NCBI GenBank assembly: GCA_021825785.1
Contig: JAKAGP010000012.1
Coordinates: forward strand, 1-12,604
DNA length: 12,604 bases
Origin: Nitrospirota bacterium
GTDB taxonomy: Bacteria > Nitrospirota > Thermodesulfovibrionia > Thermodesulfovibrionales > JdFR-88
Reading direction: 5' to 3'
Positions 1 to 6,492 of the stretch are shown one piece after another. The notes beneath the pieces are model-generated. The model made no database searches, was not told where the DNA came from, and saw nothing but the letters and a program-made list of their open reading frames with translations. Within the stretch, counting starts at the first letter, position 1, and each line of letters starts with the position of its first letter. Made by a program: the position numbers and the translations under genes.

Positions 1-21
1 GATCCAGCGGCCGCCGGTAAA

Positions 22-507
22 GTGAGGGTCAACGGGAAAAAGAAAATAGCCGGAAAGATCAGAAAGGCCCTGGTGCGGGATGTAAAGGAAGTCCATTCGC
101 TGATAAATGAATTTGCCGCAGAGCAGGAAATGCTCCCGCGCTCCCTGAATGAGCTTTACGAGCACATGAGAGACATGTTCGTATATGTGGAGGATGGCAG
201 GTTAAGGGGTGTCTGCTCCCTGCACGTTGTATGGGAGGACTTGGCGGAGGTCCGTTCACTGGCGGTAGGGCTTGAGGCCAGGGGCAGGGGGATCGGCAGG
301 AGACTGGTTGAAAAATGCCTGGAGGAGGCCCGTGAACTGGGAGTGTCCAGGGTATTTGCGCTCACCTATATCCCGGATTTTTTCAGGCTTTTTGGTTTCG
401 AGGTGGTGGACAAATCCGAGCTTCCGCATAAAATATGGGGCGACTGCATCAGATGTCCGAAATTCCCGGACTGCAACGAGTTCGCCGTGGTGAAAAAGCT
501 GAAATGA
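22..507 (+). CDS. argA: GNAT-family amino-acid N-acetyltransferase, short ArgA type (likely N-acetylglutamate synthase)
   Basis: The family transfers acetyl from acetyl-CoA to the amino group of glutamate, the first step of arginine synthesis, in the cytoplasm. The 161-residue product is a single GNAT domain: it opens as IRKALVRDV near residue 13, and the acetyl-CoA loop ARGRGIG is at about 86-92. The tail carries a cysteine cluster (C142, C145, C151, pattern CxxC-x5-C) followed by NEFAVVKKL, which I associate with the short single-domain ArgA proteins rather than the long kinase-fused enzymes. The GTG at 22 is the first start in the window, but the frame is open back to base 1, so the gene may begin earlier. 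No clear Shine-Dalgarno is seen. A TGA at 23-25 in another frame would allow a GTGA overlap with an upstream gene. Another small-molecule acetyltransferase role is possible. Confidence 0.72.
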   Translation: MRVNGKKKIAGKIRKALVRDVKEVHSLINEFAAEQEMLPRSLNELYEHMRDMFVYVEDGRLRGVCSLHVVWEDLAEVRSLAVGLEARGRGIGRRLVEKCLEEARELGVSRVFALTYIPDFFRLFGFEVVDKSELPHKIWGDCIRCPKFPDCNEFAVVKKLK

Positions 508-512
508 TATTT

Positions 513-539
513 TTGATTGGTTTTTCAAATGCCTATAAA
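513..539 (+). promoter_or_regulatory. Possible sigma-70 promoter for purN
   Basis: TTGATT (513-518) and TATAAA (534-539) lie in the only gap between the acetyltransferase and purN. The spacer is 15 bases, shorter than ideal, so this is tentative. Confidence 0.25.
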
Positions 540-600
540 TATCGCGGTTTGAGCGGCATTGGCTTTTTCCGCTGCCGGTGCCGATTGGCTTGGGTTTCCC

Positions 601-1260
601 TTGCTTAAAATAGGGGTGCTTGCCTCCGGAAGGGGGTCCAACTTCCGGGCCGTGGCGGATGGCGTTAAAAGCGGCCGGATAAAAGCGGAGATAAAGCTCC
701 TTATAACCGATATGCCTGGGGCCTATGCCCTGGAACGGGCGCGGGAGGCCGGGATAGAGAGCTTTTATCTGGACCCCAGGGATTTCCACACTAAAGATGC
801 ATATTTCAGGAAGATAGCTGAAGAGTTTGCAGCAAAGGGCGTGGGGTTGGTGCTCCTTGCCGGTTTCATGAGGATAGTGAGAAAGCCGCTCCTCGATGCC
901 TTCCCATGGAAGGTGATGAACATACATCCGGCCCTGCTTCCGTCCTTCCCGGGATTGCACGGGCAGAGGCAGGCAGCGGACTATGGGGTGAAGATATCGG
1001 GCTGCACCGTGCATTTTGTGGATGAAGGTATGGATACCGGCCCAATAATAATCCAGGCAGCGGTGCCGGTGCGCCATGATGACACGGAGGAGAGCCTCTC
1101 GAAAAGGATACTTGAATACGAGCATAAGATATACCCGGAGGCTGTGAGACTGTTTGCCGAAGGCAGGCTGGAAGTTAGCGGCAAACGGGTAATCGTCAGA
1201 GGCCTTTCAACCATCATGAACGCCGGGGCGCTTATAAGCCCGCCCATCGAAGATTTTTAA
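601..1260 (+). CDS. purN: Phosphoribosylglycinamide formyltransferase
   Basis: PurN transfers a formyl group from 10-formyltetrahydrofolate to GAR, giving FGAR in de novo purine synthesis (cytoplasmic). The N-terminus reads LKIGVLASGRGSN, the phosphate-binding loop. The catalytic triad is visible: N107 and H109 in NIHPALLPSFPG and D145 in DEGMDTGPI. These sit one residue off the E. coli positions (N106, H108, D144), which is the reason for choosing the TTG at 601. An in-frame TTG at 559 would add 14 residues unlike the family, and neither start has a convincing Shine-Dalgarno. The product is 219 residues, normal length. It ends 5 bases before rsmD, so co-transcription with rsmD and coaD is likely. 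Confidence 0.93.
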   Translation: MLKIGVLASGRGSNFRAVADGVKSGRIKAEIKLLITDMPGAYALERAREAGIESFYLDPRDFHTKDAYFRKIAEEFAAKGVGLVLLAGFMRIVRKPLLDAFPWKVMNIHPALLPSFPGLHGQRQAADYGVKISGCTVHFVDEGMDTGPIIIQAAVPVRHDDTEESLSKRILEYEHKIYPEAVRLFAEGRLEVSGKRVIVRGLSTIMNAGALISPPIEDF

Positions 1261-1265
1261 TTAAA

Positions 1266-1820
1266 ATGCTGAAATTAAAACCTAAAAAAGGGGACTTTAC
1301 CGGTGTGAGGCCCACGCTCTCAAAGGTGAGGCAGGCTCTGTTTAACATACTGGCCTCACACATGGAAGCCGCCATCGAGGGTTCTGTTTTTGTGGACCTC
1401 TATGCGGGCACCGGCGCTATAGGCATGGACGCCATGAGCAGGGGTGCAAAAGCTGTTTATTTCGTAGAAGCCGACAGGCGCCTGGCCTCTGAGCTTAAAA
1501 ACCTCCTGGAGGGCTGCGGGTGCAGGCCTAAAGCGCAAATCGCAGCCATGAAAGCGGAGGATTTCATAAGAAAATATTCTCAAAAAGACGGGGGGATATT
1601 GGCGGATGCTGTCTTTCTTGACCCTCCTTATGCCTCCGGCGAGCTGGACAGGACCCTGCCGCTGCTTTCAACACCGGGCTTCCTTGCTGGCGGCGCGGTC
1701 GTGGTGGCTGAGCATTCAAAGAGGGTTGAGGTCCCGGAAACAAGCGGTCTTCTCAAAAAGAAAAAGACCTACAGGTACGGGGACACTTTCCTGAGCCTTT
1801 ATACGAAGGAGGAATTTTGA
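1266..1820 (+). CDS. rsmD: 16S rRNA (guanine966-N2)-methyltransferase
   Basis: RsmD uses S-adenosylmethionine to methylate G966 of 16S rRNA in the assembling 30S subunit. The 184-residue protein shows the family signature VRPTLSKVRQALFNIL near residue 17, the SAM-binding motif FVDLYAGTGAIG at about 40-51, and the catalytic DPPY at 119-122. The N-terminus is several residues shorter than most RsmD proteins, lacking the usual RIIAGxxxG strand. The frame upstream of ATG 1266 has no better start before a TAG at 1176, so this seems to be a genuinely short form. It sits between purN (5-base gap) and coaD (1-base gap). The rsmD-coaD pairing is widespread and supports the call. Confidence 0.9.
   Translation: MLKLKPKKGDFTGVRPTLSKVRQALFNILASHMEAAIEGSVFVDLYAGTGAIGMDAMSRGAKAVYFVEADRRLASELKNLLEGCGCRPKAQIAAMKAEDFIRKYSQKDGGILADAVFLDPPYASGELDRTLPLLSTPGFLAGGAVVVAEHSKRVEVPETSGLLKKKKTYRYGDTFLSLYTKEEF
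1807..1812 (+). promoter_or_regulatory. Ribosome binding site deciding the coaD start
   Basis: A perfect AGGAGG lies inside the end of rsmD, 9 bases before the TTG at 1822. It favours the TTG over the in-frame GTG at 1855, which has no such site. Confidence 0.7.
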
Positions 1821-1821
1821 T

Positions 1822-2364
1822 TTGAAGCCCGGACCGGTAATCGCAGATGCGTGCGTGAAAGATAGAGAGATAAAGCGGGCGGTCCTGCCGGGCACCTTCG
1901 ACCCCCTGACAAACGGCCATCTGGACCTTCTTCTGAGGGGCCTTGGCATTTTCGATGAGGTCATAATCGCGGTGGCCCCAAGCCATAAAAAGAAGCCGGC
2001 TTTTACCATTGAGGAGCGGCTCAGGCTGATAAATGAGGCGGTAAAGGGAATAAAAAGGACAAAAGTAGAGGCCTTTGAAGGCCTGCTTGTCGATTACGTG
2101 CACCGGGCGGGAGCGGGGGCCATTATAAGGGGGCTTCGCGCGGTCTCCGATTTTGAATATGAGTTCCAGATGGCCCTGATGAACAGGAGCCTGGATGCCT
2201 GTGTGGAGACCGTCTTTCTGATGCCGTCGGCCGAATACACGTTTCTGACCTCCTCCATGATAAAGGAGGTGGCCCTGTTTGGAGGGTGCGTAAAAGGACT
2301 GGTGCCTGAAAACGTGGAGGCGGCGCTTAAGAAAAAATACAAAGCCATCAAAAGCTGTAAATAA
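1822..2364 (+). CDS. coaD: Phosphopantetheine adenylyltransferase
   Basis: CoaD joins ATP and 4'-phosphopantetheine to form dephospho-CoA, the penultimate step of coenzyme A synthesis. The nucleotidyltransferase signature PGTFDPLTNGH, with its TxGH-type motif, lies at about residues 23-33. RGLRAVSDFEYEFQMALMN and the downstream TSSMIKEVALFGG match the substrate- and nucleotide-binding segments of the family. The length is 180 residues, against about 160 for most CoaD proteins. The difference is an N-terminal extension of about 16 residues created by the TTG start, which the strong AGGAGG supports. A GTG at 1855 would give a family-length N-terminus but lacks a ribosome site. Translation is probably coupled to rsmD. 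No terminator with a T run is visible after the stop. Confidence 0.93.
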   Translation: MKPGPVIADACVKDREIKRAVLPGTFDPLTNGHLDLLLRGLGIFDEVIIAVAPSHKKKPAFTIEERLRLINEAVKGIKRTKVEAFEGLLVDYVHRAGAGAIIRGLRAVSDFEYEFQMALMNRSLDACVETVFLMPSAEYTFLTSSMIKEVALFGGCVKGLVPENVEAALKKKYKAIKSCK

Positions 2365-2440
2365 AACTTTTTTGCAGAAAAGTCATTCCGTCCATCCAGC
2401 GTGAGATAAAAAAGGCAAGGCGTAAAAAACCTGGTGATAT

Positions 2441-2647
2441 ATGTTCGCGACAATGACAGGCCCGGACGACAAGGATTTCTCGAAATACGATTGGCCCCCA
2501 CATGCCGGGCGGGGCACGGAGGGCGAGAAGGTAATTGATGAACTCAAGCCCCGCAATCAGGACATCATCATAAAAAGGTCTATTATTCGGCATCTTACAA
2601 AACAAAACTTCAAGCCGTGCTTAAGGAGTTTGGCCCGAGTTCTTTAA
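2441..2647 (+). CDS. Possible small gene, unknown function, perhaps frameshifted
   Basis: I do not recognise this product. The ATG frame encodes 68 hydrophilic residues beginning MFATMTGPDDKDFSKYDWPP. The first 45 codons have the GC-rich third positions and the ATA/AGG habit of the neighbouring genes. After the A5 run at 2572-2576 that quality fades in this frame. It continues in the frame one base back (aag at 2575, gtc at 2578) as about 48 residues including KLQAVLKEFGPSSLRLAMRE, ending at TAA 2719-2721. A one-base slip would therefore give one protein of about 93 residues. No strong Shine-Dalgarno precedes it. It could be an intact small gene, a recently broken one, a sequencing error, or spurious. 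Confidence 0.3.
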   Translation: MFATMTGPDDKDFSKYDWPPHAGRGTEGEKVIDELKPRNQDIIIKRSIIRHLTKQNFKPCLRSLARVL

Positions 2648-2649
2648 GA

Positions 2650-2697
2650 CTGGCGATGCGGGAAGGGAGGGCAATTGATGCCTCCCGAGGATGCCGG
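2650..2697 (+). other. GC-rich hairpin in the coaD-queE gap
   Basis: GGGAG (2665-2669), with G2670 bulged and then GCA, pairs with TGC and CTCCC (2679-2686) around loop ATTGA. An outer CTGGC (2650-2654) can pair with GCCGG (2693-2697), including one G-T wobble. It is not followed by a T run, so it is not a simple terminator. It could be part of a structured RNA or lie within the tail of the possible small gene. Confidence 0.3.
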
Positions 2698-2747
2698 CGA
2701 ATATCAGGGAAAGGACACTAAAAAACACCACGGGACTCCAGCTTTGA

Positions 2748-2820
2748 TTTTTTTCTTTTTTCTTGTTTCTTTTTTTCACTAAGACTGAGACCCTTTTTTT
2801 TAGTCAGTTGTGCTTTTTTG
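2748..2820 (+). other. T-rich tract upstream of queE
   Basis: Runs of 6 to 8 T (including 2748-2754 and 2794-2801) dominate these 73 bases. They are interrupted by CACTAAGACTGAG and AGTCAGTTGTG, which can form a weak stem (ACTGA with TCAGT). No riboswitch that I know is recognisable. The tract may be the end of several terminators, a promoter-upstream element or a bent segment. Confidence 0.4.
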
Positions 2821-2826
2821 TATAAT
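2821..2826 (+). promoter_or_regulatory. Candidate -10 element for queE
   Basis: A perfect TATAAT ends 17 bases before the queE ATG. No good -35 is present at 16-18 bases upstream. Transcription would start near 2833, leaving a leader of roughly 11 bases with no Shine-Dalgarno. Confidence 0.45.
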
Positions 2827-2843
2827 TTATTTATCTTATTACA

Positions 2844-3479
2844 ATGAAAGTTTGTGAGATATTCACCAGCATCCAGGGAGAGTCGACCTACACGGGCCAG
2901 CTATCCACGTTCATAAGGCTTTCCGGATGCAACCTGAGATGCTCTTACTGCGATACGAAGTACGCCTATACCGAGGGGACCGAACTTACCGAGGCGGAGA
3001 TAATGAACGAGGTCTCCATTGTGGGCGTAAACTTGATATCCATAACAGGCGGGGAGCCGCTTTTGCAGGAAGGTGTGTTTCACCTTGTGGAGAAGTTCCT
3101 GAACGAGGGACATAAGGTGTTGATAGAGACCAACGGAAGCCAGAGCATCAAGGATGTGGATCCGAGGGCCGTCATAATAATGGACATAAAGACGCCTGCC
3201 AGCGAAATGTCCGAAGACCTGGACATTTCCAACCTGGATTTTCTGAAGCCGGACGACGAGGTGAAATTTGTGATCGTTGACAGAGGCGATTACGAATGGG
3301 CCAGGGATTTCATAAGAGAATACAGGCTGCGGGAAAGGTGCAAGATCCTTTTCTCGCCGGCCTTCAGCCTTATGGAACCCTCCGTGCTGGCCAATTGGAT
3401 GATCCAGGACAGGCTGGACGCGATCTTTAATCTCCAGGCGCATAAATACATATTCGACCCCAACAAAAGGGGAGTTTGA
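2844..3479 (+). CDS. queE: 7-carboxy-7-deazaguanine synthase (radical SAM)
   Basis: QueE converts 6-carboxytetrahydropterin to 7-carboxy-7-deazaguanine on the route to queuosine, using a 4Fe-4S cluster and S-adenosylmethionine. The cluster motif C29-x3-C33-x2-C36 lies in SGCNLRCSYCDTKYA, and the radical-SAM GGEP motif is at 69-72. The opening MKVCEIFTSIQGES is the normal N-terminus of the family, and 211 residues is a usual length, so the ATG is firm. No Shine-Dalgarno is visible in the 15 bases before it. queC, queD and queF are not in this window, so queE stands alone here, closed by an intrinsic terminator. Confidence 0.93.
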   Translation: MKVCEIFTSIQGESTYTGQLSTFIRLSGCNLRCSYCDTKYAYTEGTELTEAEIMNEVSIVGVNLISITGGEPLLQEGVFHLVEKFLNEGHKVLIETNGSQSIKDVDPRAVIIMDIKTPASEMSEDLDISNLDFLKPDDEVKFVIVDRGDYEWARDFIREYRLRERCKILFSPAFSLMEPSVLANWMIQDRLDAIFNLQAHKYIFDPNKRGV

Positions 3480-3504
3480 ACACGCCCGGCTTACTTCCCA
3501 TTCC

Positions 3505-3531
3505 AGGGCCTGATTTGAAGGTCCTTTTTTT
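3505..3531 (+). terminator. Intrinsic terminator of queE
   Basis: AGGGCCT (3505-3511) pairs with AGGTCCT (3519-3525), seven pairs with one G-T wobble, across loop GATTTGA. A run of seven T (3525-3531) follows. It separates queE from the kinase gene. Confidence 0.75.
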
Positions 3532-3534
3532 CCT

Positions 3535-3563
3535 TTTAAAAATAAAAGTTTATTTTTTATAAT
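3535..3563 (+). promoter_or_regulatory. Candidate sigma-70 promoter of the hybrid kinase
   Basis: A perfect TATAAT (3558-3563) is preceded, 17 bases upstream, by a weak TTTAAA (3535-3540). Transcription would start near 3570, just ahead of the AAAGGG ribosome site (3573-3578) and the ATG at 3584. Confidence 0.45.
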
Positions 3564-3583
3564 ATTGCGTTCAAAGGGCAGCG

Positions 3584-6283
3584 ATGATGGACGGCAAGGA
3601 AGAGAAAAAGGTTTCTGTTTTTTCATTTTCACGTTCGTTTGGGTCCCTGAAGAGACTTTTTGGTTTTGCGGCCCCTTTGACCGTGCATGTCAAACTGTTC
3701 CGAAATCCAGGTGGGCTGTCCCGAAATCCGGACGATCATCTGCAAAAAGAAAAATCAAAAAAATCTAAAAAATCAAAAGGGAAAAACTTCGAGCCGGAAC
3801 TACGTTTTAAGTTCAAAAAATCCCATCCTGGAGCCGGCCCGTTCGATGCTGGGGATCCCGCTTATGAATCCGATCCCAGCGAGATAATAAGAAGGCAGAA
3901 CGAAGATATAAAATGGCTTATAAGGCTGCATGATGAGAACGCGAAAAGCCTTCAGTCTCTGGACATAAACAGGCTGGCAGCCTCCATAACCAGGTCTGCG
4001 GTTTCTTTTGGCTGGGCCGGCGCCGCCATACTGTGGCTCGTCAATGAACGCGGGATCATGTGCTTTAAGGACTGCGCGGGGATCGAAGAAGATAGCCTCC
4101 AGGCAATGCCCTCCAGCATCAAGCCGGAGGACAACTTTGTTGTGGAATCGGTCGTGAGGGATGAGATACTGGAGTGTTTCGAAACGTGCGGGTTTGAATC
4201 CCTTGAAAGATTGGCCCTGGACCACAGCTTCCAGTATGCCGCTGCCATACCGCTTAAAAGCAAAGAGTCCATAATAGGCTGCCTTACAGTGTTTAAAAAA
4301 GAAAAAAAGGGGATGGACGGGCACGTGAAGGCCATAGTAAGGCTTTTTGCGAGCCATGCGGCAGCAGCCATAAACATAGCGGGCCTTTATGCCGCTTTGC
4401 AGGAAAAAACGGAAAAATATCAGCTCCTGGTGGAAAACCAGGGCGATGTGATCGTTAAACTGGGCATGGACGGCGGCTTTCTTTTTGCCAGCCCGTCCTT
4501 TTGCGATGTCTTTGGAAGAAAAGAAAAAGAGCTTCTTAATACCCATTTACAGTTCTTTGTCTTCGATGCGGACCGTGAACGCACGTTAAAAGCCCTTGAG
4601 GACACCCTTCGGCCTCCCCACACCGGATATGTTGAAAACCGGGTTATGACGAAAAACGGGCAACGGTGGTTCGCATGGACCTTCAAGGGCATCCTGGACA
4701 CCCACAAACAGGTGGTTGGAATAGCCGGAGTGGGCAGGGACATTACGGAAAACGAAAAATCAAAAGAGGAGCTTGCCGCCGAAAAAGAACGGCTTTCCGT
4801 AACCTTAAGGAGCATCGGAGACGGGGTCATAACCACGGACAATGAAGGCAGGATTTTCCTCATGAACAAGGTGGCCGGGGACCTTACCGGCTGGGACCAC
4901 GAGGAGGCGATCGGCCGGGGCATCACGGAGGTCTTCGATATCGAAGGAATAAGGCAGGCTGCCTGGCCTGAGCAGGTCGAAGGGGACGAGAAGGGGCCTG
5001 CCGTAGTAAAAACGGCCTTTTTAAAGGGCCGCGGCGGAGAGCAGCGGATGATCGAATACAAGAGGGCGCCCATACGCGAAAAAAGCGGTAGGATCACGGG
5101 AAAGGTGCTTGTGTTCAGTGACATAACGGAAAAAAAGAGGCTGGAGGAGGAGCGCCTCAAGATCCAGAAACTTGAGTCCGTGGGAGTGCTGGCCGGAGGC
5201 ATCGCTCATGATTTCAATAACATCCTTACTGCGATCATAGGGAATATATCCATAGCTAAAATGGCTACGGGTGAAAAAGTACGGGAGAGGCTGGAGAAGG
5301 CGGAGAAGGCCTCTGTCAGGGCAAAGGACCTTACCCGCCAGTTGCTCACTTTTTCAAAAGGCGGGGGGCCCGTAAAAAAAATAGCCTCGATAGCGGACCT
5401 TATACGGGAGAACGTGGATTTTGCCGTCAAGGGCGCAGGCGTCAGATGCGTTTATATCGTTCCCGAGGACACCTGGACGGTGGATATGGACGAGGGCCAG
5501 ATCACCCAGGTCATACAAAACCTGATCATAAACGCCAACCAGGCCATGCCGATGGGGGGCGTAATAACCGTGAGAGCTGAAAACATCGCAGTCGGGTCTC
5601 CCGATAATCTTCCCCTGAGGCCTGGCGGGTATGTCAAGATCTCAGTTTCCGATACGGGGACCGGGATACCGGAGGACGTCCTTCCGCGCATCTTTGACCC
5701 TTATTTCACTACGAAAGAGGGCGGAAGCGGGCTTGGGCTGGCCACGGCCTATTCCATTATAAAAAAACACGGAGGGTATATAAATGCGGAGTCGGCCCAT
5801 TGTGAGGGGGCCACTTTTTATTTCTATCTGCCCGCGGCAGCCCTGGAGAAGCCTGAAGCGAAACCTGCGGAAGAAGCCCCCGAAGTTTCCGGCAGGGGCA
5901 GGATCCTGGTGGTGGACGATGACGAGATGGTGAGGGACGTAGCTGCAAAGATGCTGGGGAACCTGGGGTACCAGGTAGACCTTTCGACAGATGGTGCCCA
6001 TGCTATCGAAACCTATTCCCGGGCCTATCTTTGCGGGACGCCATATGCGGCGATCATCATGGATCTGACCATCCCCGGCGGAATGGGCGGCAAGGAATGT
6101 ATAAAAAAACTTCTCGAGATAAATCCTGAAGCAGTGGCTATAGCGTCCAGCGGCTATTCCGATGATCCGATACTTTCAAATTTTGGAGAGTTCAGGTTCA
6201 GGGGCGCTATCTCAAAACCCTACAGGACTGAGGACCTGGGGGAAATGCTTCAGAAGATCATAGGGAAAACATCACACGGATAA
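3584..6283 (+). CDS. Soluble hybrid sensor histidine kinase (GAF-PAS-PAS-HisKA-HATPase-REC)
   Basis: This is a cytoplasmic sensor kinase of 899 residues with no membrane segment or signal peptide. In order it has: a basic N-terminal tail (1-90, Lys-rich at 55-67); a GAF-like region (about 125-270); two PAS domains (about 275-390 and 400-516), each ending in a GVGRDITE or VFSDITEKK type exit; and a HisKA domain with phospho-acceptor H542 in GGIAHDFNN. The HATPase follows, with N650 in NLIINANQAM and the DTGTGIPED and GGSGLGLA boxes. Last is a C-terminal receiver with acidic pocket D778-D780 and phospho-acceptor D827. The HDFNN type is common in Desulfobacterota and Nitrospirota. The likely partner is the sigma-54 regulator 209 bases downstream, possibly with phosphate passing through the built-in receiver. 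The signal is unknown; GAF and PAS domains suggest a cytoplasmic ligand or redox cue. Confidence 0.92.
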   Translation: MMDGKEEKKVSVFSFSRSFGSLKRLFGFAAPLTVHVKLFRNPGGLSRNPDDHLQKEKSKKSKKSKGKNFEPELRFKFKKSHPGAGPFDAGDPAYESDPSEIIRRQNEDIKWLIRLHDENAKSLQSLDINRLAASITRSAVSFGWAGAAILWLVNERGIMCFKDCAGIEEDSLQAMPSSIKPEDNFVVESVVRDEILECFETCGFESLERLALDHSFQYAAAIPLKSKESIIGCLTVFKKEKKGMDGHVKAIVRLFASHAAAAINIAGLYAALQEKTEKYQLLVENQGDVIVKLGMDGGFLFASPSFCDVFGRKEKELLNTHLQFFVFDADRERTLKALEDTLRPPHTGYVENRVMTKNGQRWFAWTFKGILDTHKQVVGIAGVGRDITENEKSKEELAAEKERLSVTLRSIGDGVITTDNEGRIFLMNKVAGDLTGWDHEEAIGRGITEVFDIEGIRQAAWPEQVEGDEKGPAVVKTAFLKGRGGEQRMIEYKRAPIREKSGRITGKVLVFSDITEKKRLEEERLKIQKLESVGVLAGGIAHDFNNILTAIIGNISIAKMATGEKVRERLEKAEKASVRAKDLTRQLLTFSKGGGPVKKIASIADLIRENVDFAVKGAGVRCVYIVPEDTWTVDMDEGQITQVIQNLIINANQAMPMGGVITVRAENIAVGSPDNLPLRPGGYVKISVSDTGTGIPEDVLPRIFDPYFTTKEGGSGLGLATAYSIIKKHGGYINAESAHCEGATFYFYLPAAALEKPEAKPAEEAPEVSGRGRILVVDDDEMVRDVAAKMLGNLGYQVDLSTDGAHAIETYSRAYLCGTPYAAIIMDLTIPGGMGGKECIKKLLEINPEAVAIASSGYSDDPILSNFGEFRFRGAISKPYRTEDLGEMLQKIIGKTSHG
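3695..3729 (+). repeat. 21-base tandem duplication inside the kinase gene
   Basis: CTGTTCCGAAATCC (3695-3708) recurs as CTGTCCCGAAATCC (3716-3729), exactly 21 bases apart and in frame. It encodes LFRNPGG then LSRNPDD in the unstructured N-terminal tail. Confidence 0.7.
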
Positions 6284-6346
6284 AATTTTATGGTTCTTCC
6301 GAAATAAAATACTGCTGGAATGACAAACTGAAAATTCATAACAGAT

Positions 6347-6368
6347 ACCCTGCAGCTTGCTGTAGGGT
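6347..6368 (+). other. Strong hairpin between kinase and regulator genes
   Basis: ACCCTGCAGC (6347-6356) pairs with GCTGTAGGGT (6359-6368) over ten positions with one G-T wobble. No T run follows at once; the nearest is TTTTT about 30 bases on. It may be a Rho-assisted terminator, an RNA-stability element or a protein-binding palindrome. Confidence 0.5.
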
Positions 6369-6418
6369 GATTCATTAAGTTCCGTTTTCGATGGAATTTT
6401 TGACTGTATCCGGGCCTT

Positions 6419-6441
6419 GGGACCTTGTTTTGGAAGGGACC
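6419..6441 (+). repeat. Direct repeat GGGACC in the regulator upstream region
   Basis: GGGACC occurs at 6419-6424 and 6436-6441, 17 bases apart, just upstream of the predicted promoter of the regulator. A related GGGCC lies at 6412-6416. It could be a pair of operator half-sites; no factor is known. Confidence 0.25.
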
Positions 6442-6454
6442 ACTAGTCAAAATA

Positions 6455-6484
6455 TTGACATTTGACACCGTGGTGATTTAGTAT
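6455..6484 (+). promoter_or_regulatory. Candidate sigma-70 promoter of the first sigma-54 activator
   Basis: A perfect TTGACA (6455-6460), 18 bases, then TAGTAT (6479-6484, 4 of 6 matches). A second TTGACA lies at 6462-6467, giving a 7-base tandem. The -10 ends only 8 bases before the ATG at 6493, so the transcript would have little or no leader. Confidence 0.4.
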
Positions 6485-6492
6485 GTCTTGAG

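Noticed and set aside
1..21. GATC end and NotI-like GCGGCCGC at the window start as cloning-vector sequence
   Set aside because: The bases read through in frame into the acetyltransferase gene and nothing further supports vector origin; an 8-base site can occur by chance.
560..576. TTGGCTTTTTCCGCTGCC as a second sigma-54 promoter before purN
   Set aside because: The GG to GC spacing is 13 rather than 12 bases and the -24 box is poor; purN is a housekeeping gene.
256..1125. Long open frame on the minus strand across argA and purN
   Set aside because: It lies opposite two well-recognised genes and crosses their boundary; its translation looks like no family. Third-position GC bias of the real genes explains it. 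The same applies to minus-strand frames at 2901-3632, 3800-4546, 4420-5202, 6478-7044, 9896-10576 and 11226-11837.
2366..2383. ACTTTT/AAAAGT hairpin after coaD as a terminator
   Set aside because: The stem is only six mostly A-T pairs and no T run follows it.
2748..2843. preQ1 riboswitch upstream of queE
   Set aside because: A queuosine gene makes this worth checking, but the conserved preQ1-I or preQ1-II sequence patterns are not visible and the tract is almost only T runs.
4190..4202. GGGTTTGAATCCC, resembling a tRNA T-arm
   Set aside because: It is inside the GAF region of the hybrid kinase in a well-supported frame, and no acceptor, D or anticodon arm surrounds it.
6419..6441. Repeated GGGACC as the start of a CRISPR-like array
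   Set aside because: Only two six-base copies exist, with no further units, leader or cas genes.
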